Assembly: GCA_004144935.1 (NCBI GenBank) | Contig: SDZP01000123.1 | Coordinates: 1-9,039 of the forward strand | DNA length: 9,039 bases | Source: Caulobacteraceae bacterium | Lineage (GTDB): Bacteria; Pseudomonadota; Alphaproteobacteria; Caulobacterales; Caulobacteraceae | Direction of reading: 5' to 3' | The notes under the pieces: generated by a model | The model's input: the letters and a program-made list of their open reading frames with translations, nothing else | Told to the model about the DNA's origin: nothing | The model's database searches: none | Made by a program: the position numbers and the translations under genes | Shown here: positions 1 to 5,571 of the stretch, piece by piece | Layout: every line of letters starts with the position of its first letter | How positions within the stretch are numbered: the stretch's first letter is position 1

Positions 1-431
1 CCGGCCTTGCGGGCTTCGGCGTTACGCGCGTCGGCCGCCTGCTTGCGTTGCTCGGCGGCGGCGGCCGCATTCTGCGCCTTGGCAGCGTTCTGCTTGGCGA
101 GGGCCGCCTGACGCGCCGCCGCGTTGCGGGCTTCGGCCGCCTTCCGCGCCTCGGCGTTGCGGGCCTCGGCGACCTGTTTGCGCTGTTCGGCGGCGGCGGC
201 TGCATTCTGAGCCTTGGCCTCATTCTGCTTGGCCAGCGCCGCCTGGCGGGCGGCGGCGTTGCGCGCTTCGGCCGCCTTCCGGGCCTCGGCGTTCCGAGCC
301 TCGGCGGCCTGCTTGCGCTGCTGAGCGACCGTCGCCGCGTTCTGCGCCTTGGCCTCGTTCTGCTTGGCAAGGGCCGCCTGACGCGCCGCCGCATTGCGGG
401 CTTCAGCCGCCTTGCGCGCTTCGGCGTTGCG
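1..431 (-). repeat. Tandem 135-bp (45-residue) coding repeat, 3.2 copies
   Basis: Three full copies (431-297, 296-162, 161-27) and a partial fourth (26-1) lie in frame within the lipoprotein gene. The period is exactly 135 bp, checked from the recurring CCTG(C/T)TTGCG on the plus strand at 38, 173 and 308. Each unit divides into blocks beginning RNAEARKAAEA, RNAAARQAALA, KQNEAKAQNAA and a 12-residue block ending RKQAAEA, that is 11+11+11+12 residues. Copies 1 and 2 differ at about 4 residues but at about 20 synonymous positions by hand count, so the protein repeat looks conserved by selection rather than recently duplicated. Confidence 0.9.
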
Positions 432-1361
432 GCTATCGGCGGCCGCGCGAGCGTCGGCCTGCGCCTTGGCCCGGTCAGCCGCAGCCTTCTCGGCCGCCTG
501 TTGCTGGGCCCGTTCGGCGTCATTGCGACGGTCCGGACGATCACCACGGCCGCCGCGATCGCCGCGATCGTCGCCACGCGGCGGCACGATCACCGGCGGC
601 GGCTGGCCGCCATCGCGACGGTCGTCGAAGCGGTCGCCCCGGTCGCCCCGGCCATCCCAACGGCCGTCGTTGCGATCCTGGCGGTCGTCGCGGCGGTCAT
701 CGATGCGGTCCTGGCGGGCCTCGGCCTGACGGCGGGCGGCCTCGGCCAGTTGCTCACGGCGACGCCAGTCAGCGGCGGCCACCTGCTTGCGCTGGGCCTG
801 GGCCTGGGCGCGCCTCAGGTCGCGAGCCCGGGCCAGATAGCGGCCGGCGTAGTCCCGCCGGCCATAGGCGGCGTCCCGGTCGAGGCGGCGGCCGCCCGAG
901 TCGTACAGCACCACCAGCTGGCCGCCATCGTAGGCGTAGCCGTAATCGGGATCGCGGACGAAGTAGGGCTGGTCCTCGCCCTGGCGGTAGTAGTACCAGC
1001 GCTCCTCACCGCCCGCGAGGCGCTCGAGATAGCGACGGCCGCCATTCTCCTCCTCCCAGTAGGCCGGTTCGGAGTCGCCGTAGTCGTAGGCGTAGTCGGG
1101 CGCGTCGTCGCCGTAGTCGCGGTCGACCTCCTGCACGTCTGACCAGTAGTCGCGCTTCACGGCCGGCGCGGCGGCCGGGGCCAAGGCGGCGGGGGCGGCC
1201 GCGGGCAGCGCCTCCACGGCCGGGGCGATATCGTCGGCCTCGGCGATGACCACGCTGTCGGTGGCGGGAACCTCGGCCTTGGGGGCGACGGGCTGCTGGT
1301 TGCAGGCGGCCAGGGCGAGGGCGGAAAAGGCGGCGGAAACCAGCAGGACGGGCCTGAGCAT
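1..1361 (-). CDS. Repeat-rich lipoprotein, C-terminus cut by window edge
   Basis: An open minus-strand frame runs from ATG at 1361 to the left edge without a stop, giving 453 visible codons. AAAGGAG (1369-1375) lies 7 nt upstream of the ATG. Residues 1-20 form a lipoprotein signal peptide with lipobox LAAC, so Cys20 would be lipidated. An Ala/Pro linker follows (about 22-70). Residues 71-180 are rich in Tyr and Asp (RWYYYRQGEDQPYFV, DPDYGYAYDGGQLVVLYD) and look like a small folded module. Next come a charged Arg/Gln/Ala helix (about 180-220), a disordered Arg/Asp/Gly stretch (about 220-280) with an interrupting PPPVIVPPRG, and from residue 311 a tandem 45-residue repeat to the edge. I do not recognise a named family. 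The composition suggests an envelope-anchored, extended helical stalk or a hydrophilic LEA/TolA-like segment; this is inference. The function is unknown and the true C-terminus is missing. Confidence 0.85.
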   Translation of the reverse strand, partial: MLRPVLLVSAAFSALALAACNQQPVAPKAEVPATDSVVIAEADDIAPAVEALPAAAPAALAPAAAPAVKRDYWSDVQEVDRDYGDDAPDYAYDYGDSEPAYWEEENGGRRYLERLAGGEERWYYYRQGEDQPYFVRDPDYGYAYDGGQLVVLYDSGGRRLDRDAAYGRRDYAGRYLARARDLRRAQAQAQRKQVAAADWRRREQLAEAARRQAEARQDRIDDRRDDRQDRNDGRWDGRGDRGDRFDDRRDGGQPPPVIVPPRGDDRGDRGGRGDRPDRRNDAERAQQQAAEKAAADRAKAQADARAAADSRNAEARKAAEARNAAARQAALAKQNEAKAQNAATVAQQRKQAAEARNAEARKAAEARNAAARQAALAKQNEAKAQNAAAAAEQRKQVAEARNAEARKAAEARNAAARQAALAKQNAAKAQNAAAAAEQRKQAADARNAEARKA

Positions 1362-1497
1362 GAGGTATCTCCTTTGCAGGGGGCCAGTCTGAACGTGCAG
1401 ATGGCCCACTCGGCTCCCGGCGCACTTGCCGAGGGCCTGTTGATGCATCATGTGACAGCCCGCGCCTGAACCTCGCCTGAATTCGAAGGACACCCCC
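1362..1497. promoter_or_regulatory. Divergent intergenic region between lipoprotein and thiolase
   Basis: This 136-bp region must carry the promoters of both flanking genes. It holds the ribosome binding site of the lipoprotein (1369-1375, minus) and of the thiolase (GAAGGA, 1485-1490, 7 nt before the ATG). A hairpin at 1381-1407 (GGGCCA and TCTG pairing with CAGA and TGGCCC, one bulged G, six-base loop) lies just upstream of the lipoprotein RBS in its leader. A 10-bp perfect palindrome, TGATGCATCA, sits at 1441-1450 and could be an operator. I find no convincing -35/-10 pair for either gene. Confidence 0.4.
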
Positions 1498-2682
1498 ATG
1501 TCATCCGATCCTGTCGTCATCGCCTCCTTCGCCCGCACCCCGATGGGGGGCTTCCAGGGCGTGCTGTCGGGGGTGAAGGCCACCGAGCTTGGCGCGGTCG
1601 CGGTCAAGGCGGCGCTGGAGCGGGCGGGCATCAGCGGCGACCAGGTCGAGCAGATCATCATGGGCTGCGTCCTGCCCGCCGGCCTCGGCCAGGCCCCCGC
1701 CCGCCAGGCGGGTCTCGGCGCCGGCCTGTCGCTGGGCGTCGAAGCCACCACGGTGAACAAGATGTGCGGCAGCGGCATGCAGGCGGCGATCATGGCCCAC
1801 GACGCCCTGGCGGCCGGCAGCGCCGACATCATCGTCGCCGGCGGCATGGAGAGCATGTCTGGCGCGCCCTACCTGCTGACCAAGCATCGGGGCGGCGCCC
1901 GCATCGGTCACGACACGATCAAGGACAGCATGTACCTGGACGGGCTGGAGGACGCCTACACCCCCGGCAAGCTCATGGGCGCCTTCGCCGAGGACTCGGC
2001 GCGCAGCTACCAGTTCACGCGGCAGGACCAGGACGACTACGCCATCGAGAGCCTGACCCGGGCCAAGCACGCCATCGAAAGCGGCGCGTTCGAGGCCGAG
2101 ATCACCCCGGTCGAGGTCAAGACCCGCAAGGGCGTCGAGACGGTCAGCCAGGACGAGCAGCCGCCCAAGGGCGACGCCGCCAAGATCCCGACCCTGAAGC
2201 CCGCCTTCGCCGCCGACGGCACCATCACCGCCGCCAACGCCAGCTCGATCAGCGACGGGGCCGCCGCCCTGGTGCTGACCCGCCAGTCGGTGGCCGAGCG
2301 CCTGGGCATGCCGATCGTGGCGCGCATCGTCGCCCACGCGGCCCACGCCCATGAGCCGGCCCTGTTCACCACTGCCCCGGTGCCGGCCATGCAGAAGGCG
2401 CTGAAGAAGGCCGGCTGGAGCGTCGAGGACGTCGACCTGTTCGAAGTCAACGAGGCCTTCGCCGTGGTCGCCATGATCGCCCAGCGGGAACTGGGCATCC
2501 CGCGCGACAAGCTCAACGTCAACGGCGGCGCCACCGCGCTGGGTCACCCCATCGGCGCGTCCGGCGCCCGCATCCTGGCCACGCTGCTCAGCGCCCTGCA
2601 GGCGCGCGGCGGCAAGCGCGGCCTGGCCAGCCTGTGCATCGGCGGCGGCGAGGCCACCGCCATGGCAGTGGAACTGGTCTAG
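1498..2682 (+). CDS. Acetyl-CoA acetyltransferase (thiolase)
   Basis: The 394-residue protein has the usual length of a biosynthetic-type thiolase, which condenses two acetyl-CoA to acetoacetyl-CoA and CoA and also runs in reverse. All family landmarks are visible. The nucleophile is Cys90 in NKMCGSG, the AGGMESMS signature follows, NEAF begins at Asn318, His350 lies in GGATALGHPIGASGAR, and the acid/base Cys380 lies in CIGGGEA. The order and spacing match homotetrameric cytosolic thiolases of the PhaA/AtoB/ACAT1 type. No transit peptide or membrane segment is seen. GAAGGA lies 7 nt before the ATG. No reductase, CoA transferase or PHA synthase gene is adjacent, so the window does not say whether it serves polyhydroxybutyrate synthesis, acetoacetate use or fatty acid breakdown, and I therefore give no symbol. 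It appears to be transcribed alone, between a divergent and a convergent gene. Confidence 0.96.
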   Translation: MSSDPVVIASFARTPMGGFQGVLSGVKATELGAVAVKAALERAGISGDQVEQIIMGCVLPAGLGQAPARQAGLGAGLSLGVEATTVNKMCGSGMQAAIMAHDALAAGSADIIVAGGMESMSGAPYLLTKHRGGARIGHDTIKDSMYLDGLEDAYTPGKLMGAFAEDSARSYQFTRQDQDDYAIESLTRAKHAIESGAFEAEITPVEVKTRKGVETVSQDEQPPKGDAAKIPTLKPAFAADGTITAANASSISDGAAALVLTRQSVAERLGMPIVARIVAHAAHAHEPALFTTAPVPAMQKALKKAGWSVEDVDLFEVNEAFAVVAMIAQRELGIPRDKLNVNGGATALGHPIGASGARILATLLSALQARGGKRGLASLCIGGGEATAMAVELV

Positions 2683-2714
2683 CCTTCTAGCACGCGGACC
2701 CGTTGCCCTCGCAT

Positions 2715-2748
2715 TCCGCTCCTCCCGGCATTAGCCGGGATGAGCGGA
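2715..2748. terminator. Hairpin between convergent genes, possible bidirectional terminator
   Basis: CCGCTC, a mismatch and TCCCGGC pair with GCCGGGA, a mismatch and GAGCGG around an ATTA loop. With one further T-A pair at the base this gives 14 base pairs interrupted by one mismatch. It lies 32 bp after the thiolase stop and 32 bp after the stop of the convergent DUF3617 gene, so it can act on both transcripts. No run of T follows on either strand, so it is not a canonical intrinsic terminator. Confidence 0.6.
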
Positions 2749-2780
2749 TGGATTAGGAGTGATCTGAAGGTCCAGCCGCC

Positions 2781-3368
2781 CTAGCGCGCCGCGCCGGCCT
2801 TCTGGGCGGCGTCGATGACGTTCATGATCTGGCCGCCGGGCATCACCACGTCGCCGCCGCGCTGGCCGGCCGGACAGGGGCCGATGTAGCTGGCGTCGAT
2901 CTTCATATCGATCACGCCATTGGCCGCCGCCTGGGTGGCGCCCTCGGTCTTGACGGTCACCAGCACCGTGAAGTTGCGGGTGAAATCGCCCTTGGCCGCG
3001 CCCGAGGAGGTCGTCTCGCCGCCCATCGAGGTGCGGCAGACGGTGTAGAAGGTCCAGGTGCCGTCGGGCTGTCTGTCGTATTCCCGCTTCGAGCAGTCCT
3101 GGGCGGCGGCGGCCGGATTGACCCAGGACACCGCCTCGGCCGACCTGGCGTCGACGCACATCTTCATGGCCATGGCCCGCCCGCCGACGGTGTTCTTGTA
3201 TTCCCACTGGCCGTAGGTCTGCTTCGGCGGTCCCGGGGGCGCCTTGACCTTGGCGGCGGCGGCCGGCCTGGAGTCGTCGCCGGCCACGTCGGCCTTGTCG
3301 GCTCCCTTGTCGCAGGCGGTCAGGGCCAGAAGGCCGATCAGCGAAACACCGGCAAGTACAGCGCGCAT
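2781..3368 (-). CDS. DUF3617-like lipoprotein
   Basis: This 195-residue protein begins with a lipoprotein signal peptide whose lipobox LTAC places the lipidated cysteine at residue 19. An Asp/Ala/Lys/Pro linker (20-50) follows. The rest resembles DUF3617: a GQWEYK start near residue 53, MKMCVD (Cys71), DCSKREYDR (Cys92), GTWTFYTVC (Cys111), then an alternating strand-like stretch (FTRNFTVLVTVKT) and GPCPAG (Cys165). Four cysteines in the mature domain suggest two disulfides in the periplasm. The family has no established function that I know of. The start is the ATG just after a weak GGGAA ribosome binding site. The gene is monocistronic, convergent with the thiolase and divergent from the acetyltransferase gene. 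The family call rests on remembered pattern similarity, not a profile search. Confidence 0.82.
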   Translation of the reverse strand: MRAVLAGVSLIGLLALTACDKGADKADVAGDDSRPAAAAKVKAPPGPPKQTYGQWEYKNTVGGRAMAMKMCVDARSAEAVSWVNPAAAAQDCSKREYDRQPDGTWTFYTVCRTSMGGETTSSGAAKGDFTRNFTVLVTVKTEGATQAAANGVIDMKIDASYIGPCPAGQRGGDVVMPGGQIMNVIDAAQKAGAAR

Positions 3369-3442
3369 CGATTTTTTCCCGGGCAGATGACTTTCAGCGA
3401 CGATAACGGGGATCGGACGGCCGCGCGAGGCGCTATATTCGC
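3369..3442. promoter_or_regulatory. Short divergent promoter region
   Basis: This 74-bp gap separates the DUF3617 lipoprotein gene (minus) from the acetyltransferase gene (plus) and should contain start signals for both. It includes a T6 run (3372-3377), read as A6 just upstream of the lipoprotein ATG. CGCTATATTCG (3431-3441) lies directly before the plus-strand start and is AT-rich against the background. No consensus promoter can be named with confidence. Confidence 0.35.
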
Positions 3443-3697
3443 ATGATGGCTAACGTCACCGACAACCCCGCCGCCGGCCGCTTCGAATTGATCGAGGAGG
3501 GCCACACCGCCTATGCCGACTACCGCCGCGAGGGCGGCCGGCTGTATATCGACTATGTGTTTTCGCCGGTCCCGTTGCGCGGCAAGGGCACGAGCGACCG
3601 GCTGATGCGCGGCGTCCAGGCCGACGCCCGCGAGAAGGGCGAGGAGATCGTGCCGATCTGCGGCTATGCCGCCACTTGGCTGCGACGCCATCCGTGA
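3443..3697 (+). CDS. Minimal GNAT-fold N-acetyltransferase (YjdJ/NATD1 type)
   Basis: At 84 residues this matches the short GNAT-related family typified by bacterial YjdJ and eukaryotic NATD1 (Pfam Acetyltransf_CG), which keeps only the acetyl-CoA binding core. Visible landmarks are the strands HTAYADYRREGGRLYIDYVF (21-40), the acetyl-CoA loop PLRGKGTSDRL (44-54, Arg46-Gly47-Lys48-Gly49) and the C-terminal VPICGYAATWLRRHP with Cys73, a characteristic ending of the family. The acceptor substrate is unknown. No signal peptide is present, so it is cytoplasmic. The start is ambiguous between adjacent ATG codons at 3443 and 3446; GAGG (3427-3430) is a weak, distant Shine-Dalgarno that fits the second slightly worse. 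It is the first of four codirectional genes, and its stop is 13 bp before the next start. Confidence 0.88.
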   Translation: MMANVTDNPAAGRFELIEEGHTAYADYRREGGRLYIDYVFSPVPLRGKGTSDRLMRGVQADAREKGEEIVPICGYAATWLRRHP

Positions 3698-3710
3698 CGT
3701 GCCCGGCTTG

Positions 3711-4211
3711 ATGAAACGGGCAGGGGCCGCGCTGATCGTGATGCTGGCGGCGGGACCGGCGCTGGCCGCCAACCCGCCGGCGGTCAAGCCCAGGCCCGCG
3801 CCTCACGCCGGTCCCGCGCTGCTGGACAGCTGGACGCCGGCGCAGATGCGCGGCCTGGCCCAGGCCATGGGGCTGAGCGTCATCCAGGACGCCAGACTGG
3901 ACAACGGTGACCCGGTTCTGGCGGTCCGGTCGGCCGCCGGCGCCGCCTTCGTCATCCAAGGCGCGGCCTGCGAGGGGGGACGCTGCCGGGGCGCGACCCT
4001 TACCGCCTTCGTCACCTACGACACCCCGGGCAAGGCCCAGGAGGCCCTGAAGCGGCTGGACTTCGCCGCCGTCCAGGTGCGGGCCGACGAGCCGAAGGTG
4101 CTGACCCTCAGCCGCTACCTGATCTTCGACGGCGGGGTGACCCGCCAGAACCTCACCGCCAACGTCCAGCTGTTCCTGGCGGTGGTCGAAGAGGCGCGCG
4201 GCCTGATGTGA
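3711..4211 (+). CDS. Secreted YbjN-domain protein
   Basis: From ATG 3711 the protein has 166 residues and begins with a Sec signal peptide: a KR start, a hydrophobic core and a likely cut after GPALA at residue 19. The mature part fits the YbjN family as found in alphaproteobacteria: TPAQMRGLAQAMGLSV, an NGDPVLAV strand, a cysteine pair in CEGGRC (possible disulfide), a central stretch of strands, and the closing LIFDGGVTRQNL motif with a final helix. Family function is poorly defined; E. coli YbjN is linked to motility and stress phenotypes, and exported versions are uncharacterised. I chose 3711 over an upstream in-frame ATG at 3666 because it places the signal peptide at the N-terminus and avoids overlap with the acetyltransferase gene. 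There is no good Shine-Dalgarno, so translation may depend on coupling to the gene 13 bp upstream. Confidence 0.8.
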   Translation: MKRAGAALIVMLAAGPALAANPPAVKPRPAPHAGPALLDSWTPAQMRGLAQAMGLSVIQDARLDNGDPVLAVRSAAGAAFVIQGAACEGGRCRGATLTAFVTYDTPGKAQEALKRLDFAAVQVRADEPKVLTLSRYLIFDGGVTRQNLTANVQLFLAVVEEARGLM

Positions 4212-4265
4212 GCTTGCCGCCGGGCGCGGCTGGCGTATCGTTCCCTGAAACGAGGGAGCCAGGCG

Positions 4266-5531
4266 ATGAGGGGTCCGGTGGACAGAGACCTGCGGGCGCG
4301 GGCCGAGGCGGTGATTCCCGGCGGCATGTACGGCCATCAGTCGGTCGGGCTTATGCCTGACGACTATCCGCAGTTCTTCACCGGCGGCGACGGCGCCCAC
4401 CTGACCGACGCCGACGGCCGGCGCTATCTGGACCTTATGTGCGCCTACGGGCCCAACCTGTTCGGCTATGGCCATCCGGAGATCAACGCCGCCTATGTGC
4501 GCCAGCTCGAAGCCGGCGACGCCCTGACCGGACCGAGCGGGCGGATGGTCGAACTGGCCGAGGCGATGGTCGCCATGGTCACCCACGCCGACTGGGCGAT
4601 GTTCTGCAAGAACGGCACCGACGCCACGACCATGGCGATGATGACCGCCCGCGCCCACACCGGGCGCAAGGGCCTGGTTCTGGCCAGGGGCGCCTATCAC
4701 GGGGCGGCGCCCTGGTGCACGCCGAGGCCCGGCGGCGTGATCCCCAGCGACCGGGCCCACCAGCATTTCTGCGCCTACAATGACATCGCCAGCCTGGAGG
4801 CGGCGGTGGCCGTGGCCGGGGATGACCTGGCCGCCATCTTCGCTGCCCCGTTCCGGCACGACGCCTTCATCGACCAGGCGGCCCCCGATCCGGCCTATGC
4901 GCGGCGGGCGCGCGAACTGGCCGACGAGCGCGGGGCCCTGCTGGTGGTCGACGACGTGCGGGCCGGCCTGCGGGTGGCGCGGGACTGCAGCTGGTCGGTG
5001 CTCGGCGTCGAGCCGGACCTGTCGACCTGGGGCAAGTGCATCGCCAACGGCCATCCGATCTCGGCCCTGCTCGGCAACGACAAGGCCCGCAAGGCGGCGG
5101 CCTCCATCTATGTCACCGGCAGCTTCTGGTTCGCCGGGGCGGCGATGGCGGCGGGGCTGGAGACCCTGCGGCTGGTGCGGGAGACGGACTATCTCGAACG
5201 GATGCAGGGCCTTGGAGAGAGGCTGCGCGCCGGTCTGCACGACCGGGCCACGGCCGCGGGGTTTGGTTTGCGCCAGACCGGGCCGGAGACCATGCCGCTG
5301 TTCCTGTTCGACGACGACCCCGACCTGCGGCTGGGGTTCGCCTGGTCCAGCGCCATGCTGGCGCGCGGCGTCTACGTGCACCCCTGGCACAACATGTTCC
5401 TCTGCGCCGCGATGACAGAGGCCGACATCGACGGCGCGCTGGAAGCGGCGGAGGCGGCGTTCGGCGAGCTGAAGCGGACGGCGGGCGGCCTTGGCCCTGT
5501 CGAGAAGCTGGCCTTCCTCGCCGCGCGCTGA
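4266..5531 (+). CDS. Divergent class III PLP aminotransferase (GSAM-like)
   Basis: The 421-residue protein has the fold-type I layout of class III aminotransferases and is closest by eye to glutamate-1-semialdehyde aminomutase. Landmarks are IPGGMYGHQ near residue 17, YGPNLFGYGHP (61-71), the cofactor loop NGTDAT (116-121), YHG (144-146), LLVVDDVRAG with the pyridine-binding Asp229, the Schiff-base lysine Lys257 in WGKCIANGHPISA, and TGSFW (284-288) near the phosphate. Several positions are unusual: NGTDA replaces the common SGTEA, DDV replaces DEV, and the conserved EP motif is AAP (193-195). It is therefore unlikely to be the tetrapyrrole enzyme HemL; the amino donor and acceptor are unknown. 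GAGGGAG (4252-4258) lies 7 nt before the ATG; its first five bases can pair with TCCCT (4242-4246), a small hairpin that could modulate initiation. The amidase gene starts 40 bp downstream, suggesting a shared pathway. Confidence 0.88.
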   Translation: MRGPVDRDLRARAEAVIPGGMYGHQSVGLMPDDYPQFFTGGDGAHLTDADGRRYLDLMCAYGPNLFGYGHPEINAAYVRQLEAGDALTGPSGRMVELAEAMVAMVTHADWAMFCKNGTDATTMAMMTARAHTGRKGLVLARGAYHGAAPWCTPRPGGVIPSDRAHQHFCAYNDIASLEAAVAVAGDDLAAIFAAPFRHDAFIDQAAPDPAYARRARELADERGALLVVDDVRAGLRVARDCSWSVLGVEPDLSTWGKCIANGHPISALLGNDKARKAAASIYVTGSFWFAGAAMAAGLETLRLVRETDYLERMQGLGERLRAGLHDRATAAGFGLRQTGPETMPLFLFDDDPDLRLGFAWSSAMLARGVYVHPWHNMFLCAAMTEADIDGALEAAEAAFGELKRTAGGLGPVEKLAFLAAR

Positions 5532-5571
5532 CAAGCTCCAGGAAACACAACAGCACACCGGGAGAGAGACC

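Noticed and set aside
1..431. Possible CRISPR array
   Set aside because: The 135-bp units abut directly with no unique spacers, keep one reading frame and diverge mainly at synonymous sites, so they are coding repeats.
48..1142. Plus-strand open frame of 364 codons
   Set aside because: It lies antisense to the lipoprotein gene. Its Gly/Leu/Val repeats are simply the complement of the coding repeats, and no ribosome binding site or domain is present.
1501..2547. Minus-strand open frame of 348 codons
   Set aside because: It is the complement of the thiolase gene; the composition is an artefact of GC-rich third positions.
3666..3710. Upstream ATG extending the YbjN protein by 15 residues
   Set aside because: It would bury the signal peptide inside the protein and overlap the acetyltransferase gene.
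4266..5531. HemL (glutamate-1-semialdehyde aminomutase for heme)
   Set aside because: Conserved motif changes, the amidase neighbour and the expectation that alphaproteobacteria make aminolevulinate by the HemA synthase route argue against it.
5491..5571. Upstream ATG extending the amidase by 27 residues
   Set aside because: The extension overlaps the aminotransferase coding sequence and lacks family similarity, while the ATG at 5572 has a Shine-Dalgarno.
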